Under the pieces are notes generated by a model that made no database searches, was not told the origin of the DNA, and saw nothing but the letters and a program-made list of their open reading frames with translations. This document shows positions 51,563 to 60,717 of a DNA stretch of 64,000 bases, in pieces; position 1 is the stretch's first letter, and every line of letters begins with the position of its first letter. A program made the translations under genes and the position numbers. Source of the DNA: Planctomyces sp. Its GTDB lineage: Bacteria > Planctomycetota > Planctomycetia > Planctomycetales > Planctomycetaceae. Where the stretch lies: the NCBI GenBank assembly GCA_019636235.1, contig JAHBXW010000011.1, positions 98,422 to 162,421 on the forward strand, given 5' to 3'.

Positions 51563-52555
51563 TCAGTTCGCGGAAAGGTTCGCTTCGCCGGCGACCGGCG
51601 GGAGCGGAGTCTTGGCGGCACGCCAGCCCGTCAGTTTGACGGTCGGCTGCGGCTGGACGGTGGAGGCCACGGGTCCGCTGGGGCTGGCCGGAGTCGGCTC
51701 GGGCTCGCGGGCCGGGGCCTTCTTGGGCGGAGCGGAGATGCCGCGGAGGACGTCGTCGGCCGGGGCGGTGGCCGAGCGGTTCTCGTCAGCCGGCGTGGGA
51801 GCGGCGGCGGTGGCCGTCGTGCCCGTGCCGCCGAAGCCGTCCATGAAGGCGTAGGTGTAGGTCGTGCCCACAGCCATCCGCTTGGTGACGGTGACGGGCT
51901 CGTAGGCCGTGACCTGCTGGTCGACGTACTCGATCTTCTGAACGGCGACCTTCTGGGTCGTCTGCTCGGCGACGGTGCGGGCGACGTTATAGGTGACCTG
52001 GCGGACAGTCGGCACGGCGACGACGCGGTTCACGGGCACGTTGACCATCTGCACGTCCGGCACGAATTCACGCCGCGGAATGTAGTCGGGCGTGAAGGCC
52101 ATGCGCGTCGAGTAGCCCATGCGGTTGAGTTCGCCGAGCAGTCCGGGACGGGAGTCGTACTGGCAGGCGGCCATTTTCGGAACGGGCTGCATGACGGTCC
52201 GCCAGTGGCTGCGATTGACGCACTGCTGCTGGCATTCCGTGACGTGCTGATAGCTGACGCTCTGGACGTCCTGCGTACGGGCCTCCATGACCTGCCGGTA
52301 GACGGTCACGGGGCGTTCCTCTTCGACGGTGCGGATGACGGGTCGTTTCTCGGTGCGCTGGACGGCCCGATACTCGACGGTGGGGACATCCCGGTAGACG
52401 GTCTGCGGGATCGCCTGCATGACTGGCGGGCAGACGGCGACCGGCTGCGGGCAGGCGTTGCAGGGGTCCCACAGCGGACGCCACTGGGCGCTGGCCGGCG
52501 CTGTCATCCCGGCCGAGGCCAGGGCGACAAGCAGGCAGGTGCGGAGCTTCGACAT
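51563..52555 (-). CDS. secreted planctomycete protein with YRxV/TVYR repeats
   Basis: 330 residues starting MSKLRTCLLVALASAGMTAPASAQ (signal peptide). The mature part begins with a Cys-rich stretch (CNACPQPVAVCPPV) and then repeats of about eight to twelve residues: TVYRDVPTVEYRAVQR, then RPVTVYRQVMEAR and later VNVPVNRVVAVPTVRQVTY and EYVDQQVTAYEPVTV. These form an alternating Tyr/Arg/Val pattern that probably builds a beta-rich or fibrous structure. The last ~100 residues are Thr/Pro/Ala-rich. Similar proteins occur only in planctomycetes to my knowledge. It has a recognisable promoter and its own terminator, so it is a single-gene transcript and probably abundant. Confidence 0.75.
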   Translation of the reverse strand: MSKLRTCLLVALASAGMTAPASAQWRPLWDPCNACPQPVAVCPPVMQAIPQTVYRDVPTVEYRAVQRTEKRPVIRTVEEERPVTVYRQVMEARTQDVQSVSYQHVTECQQQCVNRSHWRTVMQPVPKMAACQYDSRPGLLGELNRMGYSTRMAFTPDYIPRREFVPDVQMVNVPVNRVVAVPTVRQVTYNVARTVAEQTTQKVAVQKIEYVDQQVTAYEPVTVTKRMAVGTTYTYAFMDGFGGTGTTATAAAPTPADENRSATAPADDVLRGISAPPKKAPAREPEPTPASPSGPVASTVQPQPTVKLTGWRAAKTPLPPVAGEANLSAN

Positions 52556-52881
52556 GACTGGATTCCTCACGGAACTGGGTCTGACTGGATTCGGATTGCG
52601 AGGAAGAGCTGAGGTGCTCGTGCGGCGGCCAGGAGGGGGTTGGGCGGCCATCCGCGGCGTGTGGGCGGGCTTTTATGGAAATTGAATTTTTGGGTCAAGA
52701 CGATGGGCAGACATTGCCGATGGATTGTAAATCGTGCCCGGAATTGGCCGATTTCGGCGCGCATGCAGGTGGCATGCCAAAGAGGGTCGTTCGGCTCGAG
52801 ATTCGGCGCAATCCCCGTCCTGCGGCGGGTTCCGCCGACTTCGGCCCCAGGCGGCCCCCGCGGCCCGCAGCGCCTCGCCGC
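52556..52881 (-). other. promoter and leader region upstream of the YRxV-repeat gene
   Basis: 326 bases between the YRxV-repeat gene start and the end of the hybrid kinase gene (both minus). No reading frame is convincing. An AT-rich patch around 52670-52700 stands out in this GC-rich context and holds a candidate promoter. Confidence 0.5.
52670..52698 (-). promoter_or_regulatory. candidate sigma-70-type promoter of the YRxV-repeat gene
   Basis: On the minus strand TTGACC (52698-52693), a 17-base spacer, then TAAAAG (52675-52670), about 115 bases before the ATG. The match to TTGACA/TATAAT is 5/6 and 4/6. The spacer is AT-rich, unlike the surroundings. Confidence 0.45.
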
Positions 52882-55800
52882 TCAGCCGTTCCGCGCGACG
52901 ATCCGCGACTCCAGCTCGGCATTCACGCGATCCACCTGCGCGGCGATCGTCGCTGCCTGGGCCTCCGCGTCCGACAGATCTCCCTGCGCGGCCGCTGACT
53001 CCAGATCGGCGGCGAAGATCGGCTCGCGAACCTGCAGCGCCCGGAGGTTTCCCTTCAGCGTGTGCGCCAGGCGGCGCGTCAGCGGCGCGTCCTGCTGCGC
53101 GATCGCATTCTGCAGTTGCCGCATCAGGTCCGGGCACTCGGAGAGATGCGCGTCGATGACATCGAACAGCAGGTCCTCATCTCCCTGCATCGAAGCCAGC
53201 GCCGCGGACCAGTCGATCTGATCATGCCGCCGGGAGTCGTCGGCCCCTGTCGGGCCGTTCGCGACAGGGGACCCGTCGACGTGTCGTGCCTCGCGCGCCG
53301 GGGCGCGGACGTCCGCCGCGGGGCCGCCGTTCGATCCGGCGGACGACTCGGCGGTGGTTCCGGACGCCTCCGCGTCGGGCGTCGGAGGCGCGTCGGGCAG
53401 CGCCGCGTCGGGCAGAACCTGCAGAATCGCGAGATGCAGCTCGTTGGGCCGGATCGGCTTTGAGCAGTATGCGTCCATCCCGGATTCCAGGCAGCGCTCC
53501 TTGTCTCCTTTCATGGCGTGCGCCGTCATCGCGATGATCGGCCGGTGCTCGCCGGTGCTCTGCTCCCATTCGCGAATGTGCCGCGTCGCCTCGAGGCCGT
53601 CGAGTTCCGGCATCTGCACGTCCATCAGCACGACGTCGAACGTGTGCCGTTTGACCGCGGCGATCGCCTCCATGCCGTTGTTGACGATCATCAGGTCGTG
53701 GCCCCAGCGCGTCAGCAGCCCCTTGGCCAGCTTCTGATTCGCCAGGCTGTCCTCCGCCAGCAGCATCTTCAGCGGCCGCAGCGGCGGCAGCGACTCCCGT
53801 TCGGCGGACCCCAGCGACGGTCCGCGTTTCTCGCCTTCCAGCGCCAGCACGATCGCGTCGAACAGGTCCGACTGCTTGACGGGTTTGATCAGGTACGACT
53901 TGATCCCCAGCTCTTCGCAGCGCGCGGCGTCCCCCATGCGGTCCAGCGAAGTCAGCATCATCACCAGCGTGCTGCGGATCTGCGCGTCCTGGTGGATGTG
54001 ATCGGCGAAGGTGAACCCGTCGATCTCCGGCATGCTGGCGTCGGTGATGACGAGGTCGAAGGCGGGGCCATGCCGGGCGGCGGTGCGGAGCATTTCGAGG
54101 GCCGAGTCCGCGTTGGCGACGGCGGTCGGCTGCATCTGCCAGTTGTGGCACATCTCGACGAGGATGCGGCGGTTCGTCTCGTTGTCGTCGAGGATCAGGA
54201 CGCGCAGGCCGATCAGCCGGGTGCTGTCGGGGAGCGCGGCGGGCGCGTCGGCCTCCTGGCCGATGCCCAGTTCAATGACGAAGTGAAACACGCTCCCCTG
54301 GCCGGGGACGCTCTTGACCCACATGCGGCCGTTCATCTGCTGCACGATCCGCGAGGAGATCGCCAGCCCCAGCCCGGTGCCGCCGAACTTGCGGGTCAGC
54401 GACATGTCGGCCTGTTCGAAGGCGCGGAAGATCCGCTGCTGCTGTTCGCCGGGGATGCCGATGCCGGTGTCCCGGACGCGGAAATGGAGACGTACGCGGC
54501 CGTCGGGCGCGATCGCGGCGTCGTCCGCCAGCCCGCAGGCCACGACGACCTCTCCCCGCTCGGTGAACTTCACCGCGTTGCCGACCAGATTGATGATCAC
54601 CTGCCGCAGCCGCAGCGCGTCCCCCAGCACGACGCGGGGCACGTTGTTGGCGATCTCGCAGGCCAGCTCCAGACCCTTCACATGCGCCCGAAGGCCGATC
54701 GCCCGCAGCGAGTCGCCCAGCCACTCCCGCAGTTCGAACGGCGCAACTTCCAGCTCCAGCCGCCCCGCTTCGATCTTCGAGAAGTCCAGGATGTCGTTGA
54801 TGATCGCCAGCAGCGACAGGCCCGAGTCGCGGACCGTTTCCAGAAAGTCGCGCTGTTCCGGGGTCAGCCGCGTTTCCAGGACGAGTTCCGTCATGCCGAT
54901 GATGGCGTTCATCGGCGTGCGGATTTCGTGGCTCATGTTGGCCAGGAAATCGCTTTTCGCGCGGTTCGCGGCTTCGGCGACTTCCTTCGCTTCGGCCAGG
55001 TCCTTGAGCGCCTGCTGGCGATCGGTGACGTCCCAGAACATCACCTGCACGCCGATCACTTCGCCGCCCTCATCGCGGATCGGCGTCTTGCGGACTTCGA
55101 AGTAGTTGAACCGGCCCCCGTCGCTGTTCTCCTCGATGTCCGAGAACACCTGGCCGGAATCCATCACCCGCAGGTCGTCCTGACGGTACTTCTCCGCCAG
55201 ATGGGCAGGGAAAAAGTCGAAGTCCGACTTGTCCAGCACGTCGTCCAGCGGCCGCCCCAGCAGCGCGCACACCGCCGCGTTGGCGTAGGTCACCCGGCCG
55301 CTGCGCTCCTTGCGGATCACGTACACCGGCAGGTTGTCGACCAGCGAGTGGTACAGCCACTCCGATTCCCGCAGCGCGCGCTCCGCCTGTTTGCGGCTGG
55401 AAATGTCGTGGCAGATGCCGACGAGCCCGATCACTTCTCCCTGGTTGTCCCGCAGCGGGACCTTGGTCGTCACGATCCATTGCCGCGATCCTTCGGGCGT
55501 GACGATCTGCTCCTCGCGCTGGTGCAGCGTCTGCCCGCTGCACATGACTCGCTCGTCGTCCTCGCGGAACGCCTGCGCCATATCCGCCGGGCAGAACTCG
55601 AAATCCGTTTTGCCGACCAGTTCGGTCTCCGACGCGAACCCGAACTGCCGCACATAGGCCCGATTGGCCGTCACCAGCCGGTAGTCCCGGCTCTTGATGA
55701 AGATGATGTCCGGGAGAATGTCGATCAGCGTCCGCAGCCGGTCGCGCTCCTGCTGCAGCTCGTCGGCCATGTTCCGCTGCAGCGTGATGTCCCGGGAGAT

Positions 55801-56580
55801 GCCCAGCGTGCCGACGACCTCCCCTGACCAGCTTCGCAGGGGGACCTTTGTCGCCGAGACCCAGGTCTGCGTGCCGTCGGGCCAGGTGATCCGCTCCTCC
55901 TGCCCCAGCAGCGCCTGGCCGGATTCGATGATCCGGCGTTCAACGGCCGCAGCGGCCTCGGCCATCGGCCGCGGGAAGTAATCGAAGTCCGTTTTGCCGA
56001 TTGCGTCATCCGGGGACTGCAGCCCCGAGCGCCGCGCCTTGGCGTCATTGATCCGCAGGTAGCGCCCGTCGCAGTCCTTGAAATAGATATGGTCGGGGAT
56101 CGCGGCCATCAGGCCGTTCAGCAACGCCGCCTCACGCGCCAATTCCGCCTGAATCCGCTCCCGCGTCGTCGCCTCGCCCTGCAGATCGGTCACCGCGCGG
56201 CTGAGCTCCGTCGTCCGCTCGGAAATGCGGTCGTCGAGCTGCGTGTTCGCCTCCCGAAGCTGTCCCTCCACCTGCCGGCGATGGCTGGTCAGAATGGCCG
56301 TCGTGAAGATCGTGAACACCGTCAGCACCAAGTTGCCCACCAGATAGGACGGCATGATGCCCAAAGTGCGGATCGAAGCGATGAAGTCCAGCAGCACGAG
56401 GGCCGACGAGACTCCCGCGGCCAGCCAGGTCCAGTAGCTTTCGCGCAACGACCCCGCCAGCAGCACGAGCGCCACGTACAACAGCCCCGCGGTCATGCTC
56501 GGCGGCAGGATCGTATCCACCGCCGTGATCGCCAGCGTCAACAGCAATAGCGACAGCACTCGTCCCGGCGACTGCGACAT
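52882..56580 (-). CDS. hybrid sensor histidine kinase (3 PAS, HisKA, HATPase, 2 receivers, HPt)
   Basis: 1232 residues. The first ~100 residues form a membrane region with several hydrophobic helices. A coiled segment follows (~100-150), then three PAS domains (~155-270, 283-395 and 405-525); each contains a GKTDFDYFP-like or KSDFDFFP motif. The HisKA box has FLANMSHEIRTPMNAIIGM with phospho-H551. HATPase boxes are at ~665-770 (NLVGNAVKF, DTGIGIP, GGTGLGLAIS). Two receiver domains carry phospho-acceptors D847 (VITDASMPE) and D987 (VLMDVQMPE). A Hpt domain near 1130-1215 ends the protein, with H1173 (LAHTLKGN). All phosphotransfer steps are thus in one chain. The ligand of the PAS domains is unknown. 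MSQSPG at 56580 is used; an ATG five codons earlier is possible. Confidence 0.93.
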   Translation of the reverse strand: MSQSPGRVLSLLLLTLAITAVDTILPPSMTAGLLYVALVLLAGSLRESYWTWLAAGVSSALVLLDFIASIRTLGIMPSYLVGNLVLTVFTIFTTAILTSHRRQVEGQLREANTQLDDRISERTTELSRAVTDLQGEATTRERIQAELAREAALLNGLMAAIPDHIYFKDCDGRYLRINDAKARRSGLQSPDDAIGKTDFDYFPRPMAEAAAAVERRIIESGQALLGQEERITWPDGTQTWVSATKVPLRSWSGEVVGTLGISRDITLQRNMADELQQERDRLRTLIDILPDIIFIKSRDYRLVTANRAYVRQFGFASETELVGKTDFEFCPADMAQAFREDDERVMCSGQTLHQREEQIVTPEGSRQWIVTTKVPLRDNQGEVIGLVGICHDISSRKQAERALRESEWLYHSLVDNLPVYVIRKERSGRVTYANAAVCALLGRPLDDVLDKSDFDFFPAHLAEKYRQDDLRVMDSGQVFSDIEENSDGGRFNYFEVRKTPIRDEGGEVIGVQVMFWDVTDRQQALKDLAEAKEVAEAANRAKSDFLANMSHEIRTPMNAIIGMTELVLETRLTPEQRDFLETVRDSGLSLLAIINDILDFSKIEAGRLELEVAPFELREWLGDSLRAIGLRAHVKGLELACEIANNVPRVVLGDALRLRQVIINLVGNAVKFTERGEVVVACGLADDAAIAPDGRVRLHFRVRDTGIGIPGEQQQRIFRAFEQADMSLTRKFGGTGLGLAISSRIVQQMNGRMWVKSVPGQGSVFHFVIELGIGQEADAPAALPDSTRLIGLRVLILDDNETNRRILVEMCHNWQMQPTAVANADSALEMLRTAARHGPAFDLVITDASMPEIDGFTFADHIHQDAQIRSTLVMMLTSLDRMGDAARCEELGIKSYLIKPVKQSDLFDAIVLALEGEKRGPSLGSAERESLPPLRPLKMLLAEDSLANQKLAKGLLTRWGHDLMIVNNGMEAIAAVKRHTFDVVLMDVQMPELDGLEATRHIREWEQSTGEHRPIIAMTAHAMKGDKERCLESGMDAYCSKPIRPNELHLAILQVLPDAALPDAPPTPDAEASGTTAESSAGSNGGPAADVRAPAREARHVDGSPVANGPTGADDSRRHDQIDWSAALASMQGDEDLLFDVIDAHLSECPDLMRQLQNAIAQQDAPLTRRLAHTLKGNLRALQVREPIFAADLESAAAQGDLSDAEAQAATIAAQVDRVNAELESRIVARNG

Positions 56581-57044
56581 TCGGGCTCGTCCCATCTTGT
56601 GCGGCCGGCATGCGCAAGTCGCTCGGAACAGAAGCGGCCCCCGCCACGCGCCTGTCGCGATCGGCGACGCTCCGCTCTCCGAGCCCGCGGTCAACGTCCT
56701 GTCTCCGCCGGCAGGCTTGTCAGTTTATCGGCGGCGCGACGTGAAATCGAACACGGCGCGCCAACCCGGACACGCGCCCGGCAGGTGTTGCCGGATTCTC
56801 CGGCCCAGCTTTCCCAGTGTCCGCGGGGCAGTCCGTTTTCGCCCGCGTCCGGCCGCGGAATCATCGCCGACGGCCGTTCCTGCGGGACCGCTCTCTGCCG
56901 CGAGAATGTCCGCCGGCCTGCCGATGCGCTGGATCGGCGGCTGGACTTTGCCCGCCGCGGGCCGCATGCTGGTTCGACGTCTTCATCGATCGCCGTGCGT
57001 CCGTGCGCCGGACCGCGGCCCGCCGGCCGTTGAGCACCCCTCCG
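56581..57044. other. intergenic region between hybrid kinase and M28 peptidase genes
   Basis: 464 bases separating two divergent genes. No credible gene or repeat was found. It must hold promoters for both directions; none was recognised. Confidence 0.5.
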
Positions 57045-58499
57045 ATGCGACGCCTCAGTGTTCTCCTTGTTCTGGCGCTGCTGGTCCGGACGTCCGCGGC
57101 CGCCGAAGGGCTGCATTCCGCACTCGCCTCCATTACCGAGGTCGACCTGCGGAGCCATCTCACGTTTCTGGCCAGCGACGCACTGGAAGGGCGGGAAGCC
57201 GGCACGCAGGGGGGGCACGCCGCCGCCGCATACCTTGTCGACCGGCTGCAGGCCATCGGCGTCCGACCCGCGGGCGAGGACGGCGGCTACATCCAGGAAT
57301 TCGGACTCGGCTACCGCAACGTGCTGGCGGTGTTTCCCGGCAGCGATCCCGAACTTCGCGACGAGTTCATCCTTCTCGGCGGGCATCTGGATCATGTCGG
57401 ATTCGGCACGCGGCTGAACAGCAGCGGCCCGATCGGCCGCATCCATAACGGGGCCGATGACAACGCCTCCGGCCTGTCTGCCATTCTGGAGATCGCCGAG
57501 GCGCTGACGAAGCTGGCCGCTCCCCTGCCGCGCAGCGTCGTGATCGCGCTGTGGGACGGCGAAGAGAAGGGGCTGCTGGGCTCGCGCTACTGGGTCGATA
57601 ATCCCACAGTGCCGGTGGCGGGCCTGCGGCTGGCGGTCAACCTCGACATGGTCGGCCGACTCCGCGACGAGTCGGTCACGGTCTATGGAGCGCGAACGCA
57701 GCGCGGGTTGCGGCAGGCGCTCGTGCGGGCCAATCAGGCGGCCAACCTCCGGCTCGACTTCGACCACCAGCACAAAGCCGACAGCGACCATCACTCGTTC
57801 TATGTCCGCCGCATTCCGTATCTGATGCTGTTCACCGGCGATCACCCCGACTACCACCGCCCCAGCGACGATGTCGACAAGATCAACTTCGCCGGGCTCG
57901 AACAGATCAGCCGCATCGTGCTCGAAGTCGTCGTCGAGCTGGCGGAGGATCCGCGCCCCGCCCCTTTCCGCAACGACAGCCGGCACGAGACGAGCCCCAC
58001 GCGCATCCTGACTCAGGCGCTCCCCTCGCGTCTGGGCATCACCTGGGCGCCGGACCGGGCCCCCGGAGCGCCGTTTGTCATCGAACGCGTTGTGGAAGAT
58101 TCTCCCGCGGCGGTCGCGGGCCTGCTGCCCGGTCAGCGGATCACGGCCGTCAACGACATCCCCGCCGGGCGCATCGAGCAGTTCCGCGCACTGGTCAATG
58201 AATGCCGCGGCCCGTTGTGTCTCGCAATTGAAACGGAAGACGGTCAGACTCCATCGCCGGTGACGGTGAACCTGGCAGGGACCGCGATTCCCGCGGGGGC
58301 GCGACTGGCGGTCGACCCCGCCGATGACGCCGCCTGGCATGTGGAGTCGGTCGCGCCCGACTCGTTCGCCGCCCGCGCCGGCTTCATCGCCGGCGATCGC
58401 ATCATGCATCGCCCCCCCCAGGCCCCGGCGGACCGATCGGCCTCATGGACCATCGAACGCGGCGGACGGCTCATCCCGCTGCAGATCGAACAGGATTGA
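57045..58499 (+). CDS. secreted M28-family aminopeptidase with C-terminal PDZ domain
   Basis: 484 residues with a signal peptide (MRRLSVLLVLALLVRTSAAAE). M28 metallopeptidase motifs in order: LGGHLDHVG (H and D), NGADDNASG (second Asp), WDGEEKGLLGSRYW (Glu pair), NLDMVGR (Asp) and SDHHSFY (last His). The C-terminal ~140 residues form a PDZ domain beginning FVIERVVEDSPAAVAGLLPGQRITAVN; a second, partial PDZ-like segment (VESVAPDSFAARAGFIAGDRIM) follows. The enzyme probably removes N-terminal residues from peptides in the periplasm. It is upstream of the amidohydrolase gene by 26 bases and may be co-transcribed. Confidence 0.89.
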   Translation: MRRLSVLLVLALLVRTSAAAEGLHSALASITEVDLRSHLTFLASDALEGREAGTQGGHAAAAYLVDRLQAIGVRPAGEDGGYIQEFGLGYRNVLAVFPGSDPELRDEFILLGGHLDHVGFGTRLNSSGPIGRIHNGADDNASGLSAILEIAEALTKLAAPLPRSVVIALWDGEEKGLLGSRYWVDNPTVPVAGLRLAVNLDMVGRLRDESVTVYGARTQRGLRQALVRANQAANLRLDFDHQHKADSDHHSFYVRRIPYLMLFTGDHPDYHRPSDDVDKINFAGLEQISRIVLEVVVELAEDPRPAPFRNDSRHETSPTRILTQALPSRLGITWAPDRAPGAPFVIERVVEDSPAAVAGLLPGQRITAVNDIPAGRIEQFRALVNECRGPLCLAIETEDGQTPSPVTVNLAGTAIPAGARLAVDPADDAAWHVESVAPDSFAARAGFIAGDRIMHRPPQAPADRSASWTIERGGRLIPLQIEQD

Positions 58500-58525
58500 T
58501 CGACTCACTTCCAAGGCGACGCACG

Positions 58526-59359
58526 ATGCGGATCGACGCCCATCAGCACTTCTGGCAGCTCGGACGTTTCGACACCTCCTGGCTGAACCAGCCGCTGCTG
58601 GAACCGATCCGCCGCGATTTCCTGCCGGCTGATCTGCAGCCGCATCTCAACGCCTGCCGAATCGAGCGTTCGATCTTCGTGCAGACCCAGCACGACCTGG
58701 AAGAGAACCGCTGGGTCCTCCAGCTCGCCAGGGACAACCCCTTCATCGCGGGCGTCGTGGGCTGGATCGATCTCGCCAGCCCGGCCTGCGAGGACCAGCT
58801 CGCGGAGTTCCGGGCCGATCCGCGATTCGTCGGCGTCCGGCACATCACCCAGGACGAGCCGGATCCGAATTTCATCGTCCGCCCCGACGTCCTCCGCGGG
58901 CTCGAGGTCCTCGAACGGCACAGCGTCCCGTTCGATCTGTTGTTCTATGTGCCGCACCTGCCGCACGCGCTGACGGTCGCCATGCACTGCCCGAACCTGC
59001 CGCTGGTCATCGACCATCTCGCCAAGCCGCGCATCCGGGATGGCTCGCTCGAGGACTGGGAGCCGCACTTCCGAGCGGCCGCGCGCATGCCGAACGTATT
59101 CTGCAAGTTGTCGGGGATGGTCACCGAGGCCGACTGGCAGCGTTGGCAGCCGGCCGATCTCAAACCCTATGTCGATGTCGCGCTCGAATGCTTCGGGCCG
59201 GAACGGCTGATGTACGGCAGCGACTGGCCGGTATGCGAGCTGGCCGCCAGCTACGAACGGACGCACCAGGCCCTGGACGAACTGCTGGCCGGGCTCAGCG
59301 AGTCCGAACGGGCGCTGATCTTCGGCGAGACGGCCCACCGGTTTTACCGGCTGGACTGA
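58526..59359 (+). CDS. amidohydrolase-2 family protein (L-fuconolactonase / TIM-barrel hydrolase-like)
   Basis: 277 residues. The TIM-barrel amidohydrolase signatures are DAHQHFWQLG near the start (H-x-H), VDHLAKP-like text (IDHLAKPRI), and YGSDWPVCEL (Asp) near the end. Family members include L-fuconolactone hydrolases, and 2-pyrone-4,6-dicarboxylate lactonases, all hydrolysing lactones in sugar or aromatic breakdown. The protein has no signal peptide. It begins 26 bases after the peptidase gene. A sugar-acid lactone is the most likely substrate class, but the exact compound is not readable. Confidence 0.87.
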   Translation: MRIDAHQHFWQLGRFDTSWLNQPLLEPIRRDFLPADLQPHLNACRIERSIFVQTQHDLEENRWVLQLARDNPFIAGVVGWIDLASPACEDQLAEFRADPRFVGVRHITQDEPDPNFIVRPDVLRGLEVLERHSVPFDLLFYVPHLPHALTVAMHCPNLPLVIDHLAKPRIRDGSLEDWEPHFRAAARMPNVFCKLSGMVTEADWQRWQPADLKPYVDVALECFGPERLMYGSDWPVCELAASYERTHQALDELLAGLSESERALIFGETAHRFYRLD

Positions 59360-59390
59360 CGGCCGCTCGTCCGACGTTCTCGGACGACGG

Positions 59391-60392
59391 CTACTCCGGA
59401 AGGGCGATCAGCGTTTCAAGCAGGGCGCGCAGATCGGCGTCGCTGTTCCGACCGCGACCGGTCTGCCGTCCGGTCAATCCGTGAAAGTTCCGGGGATCGC
59501 GGACGTCGGCGGAGTTCAGCAGGTCGAGCACGCGGACGTAGTTCCGGCGCTCCTCCTTCGGCCGGCCCTGCGAATGCTCCAGCAGCGCCTGCCGCAGCAA
59601 CTGCTGATAGGGCTCGAGCGTCTGCCCGTCTTCGCCGAAGAACGCCCGCAGCCCGTCTCTGGCCCTCGATTGCGACGGCTGCGACGAGGCGTCCCCCGGC
59701 GTCCAGAACAACAGGCCCAGCGACAGGGCGGCGCTCGCCAGCACCACGGGCAGCAGCAGCCACGAAGGCGCCGCGCCGCGGGGCTTCGCCTCGGATGACG
59801 CCTCGGAAGCGTCCGCGAGCTGCAGTTCGGGGAGCCGGCCATCGGCGCCGAGCTGGACGCGCGGCTCCCCCTGCGGGTCGAGGACGATCCGCGCCGTGCG
59901 GCGTTTGGGATCGGCCTTGCGGCGTTTTCGGCTGGCGGTCGACGACGATCCTTCAGCCTTGGGCGCCTGCGGCGCGGGGGCCGCCGCGGCGACGCAGGAT
60001 GCGGCGGCAATGGCTGCGGCCATCCCCCCCGGAGTGGGGTCGGCCGTCAGCGAATGGGTCTCGTGCAGGGTCGTTTCGGGGGACGTCATCTGCGTTTCAA
60101 ACTGAACGACGGTGTCCTCGCCGAGATGAATCTGCGCCGCCGAGGGAAGCCAGATCCAGCGTTCCGGCGGCACGGCCGCGCCGTCGACCTGCACGCCCCC
60201 CGGCATTGGCGTGTACAGCGCGAACCGGCCCCCCCGGCAGACGATGCTCGCCTGATGCGGAGCCACCGACGGATCGCTGAGGACGATCTGGTTGCTGTCC
60301 CCGCTGCCAATGTGCGCGAGGTCCAGCGACACGTCGAACGCCCGCCCTTCATCAGGGCCGCGGGTGACGATCAGTCGCGCGACTGCCACCAT
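59391..60392 (-). CDS. FHA-domain membrane protein
   Basis: 333 residues. An FHA domain at residues ~5-100 contains IGSGDSNQIVLSDPSVAPHQASI and GGVQVDG; the usual S-x-x-H is partly altered (SVAPH). A long linker (~105-205), with a basic SRKRRKADPKRR run, leads to one transmembrane helix (WLLLPVVLASAALSLGLLFW, ~211-230), followed by a ~100-residue domain rich in Gln, Leu and Arg. The FHA domain is therefore cytoplasmic and the C-terminal part outside. It is divergent from a Ser/Thr kinase gene, suggesting kinase-dependent phosphorylation of its partner, an inference. ATG 60392 gives the best FHA start. Confidence 0.8.
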   Translation of the reverse strand: MVAVARLIVTRGPDEGRAFDVSLDLAHIGSGDSNQIVLSDPSVAPHQASIVCRGGRFALYTPMPGGVQVDGAAVPPERWIWLPSAAQIHLGEDTVVQFETQMTSPETTLHETHSLTADPTPGGMAAAIAAASCVAAAAPAPQAPKAEGSSSTASRKRRKADPKRRTARIVLDPQGEPRVQLGADGRLPELQLADASEASSEAKPRGAAPSWLLLPVVLASAALSLGLLFWTPGDASSQPSQSRARDGLRAFFGEDGQTLEPYQQLLRQALLEHSQGRPKEERRNYVRVLDLLNSADVRDPRNFHGLTGRQTGRGRNSDADLRALLETLIALPE

Positions 60393-60717
60393 CGGTCTGC
60401 GTTCCGCCCGGCGACGGCCCGGATTCGGCAGGCGACTTGCCGGGAACCCGGCCATGGGCCGCCCCGTGCGCCGCTGCCTGCCGATCGGCATTTCCGCCGG
60501 CCGCTCCGTAGTCTAACCAGTTCCTTCGTCTCAGGTTGCAACAAACCTGGGGGTTCCGCCGGATTCACCCTTCAGAACCCTGCCTCCATGCGCAATAATT
60601 CTGCCGAAGCCCCCAATGGATTGTATCGAACGCGGGACGGCTCGAGGGCCTCCATGGATTGGTTCGCCGCCTCCCAGCGTTCAGGACTCGCCCGCCTGGC
60701 GTCACTTGCTGCCCTCC
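60393..60717. other. intergenic region between divergent FHA and kinase genes
   Basis: 325 bases between two divergent signalling genes. No coding region is convincing. Promoters for both are expected; an AT-richer patch near 60590-60615 (AATAATT) lies 110-125 bases before the kinase start. Confidence 0.5.

Noticed and set aside
53518..55827. A 769-codon plus-strand frame inside the hybrid kinase gene
   Set aside because: Antisense shadow of the kinase; no recognisable protein sequence, His/Arg/Gln-rich composition.
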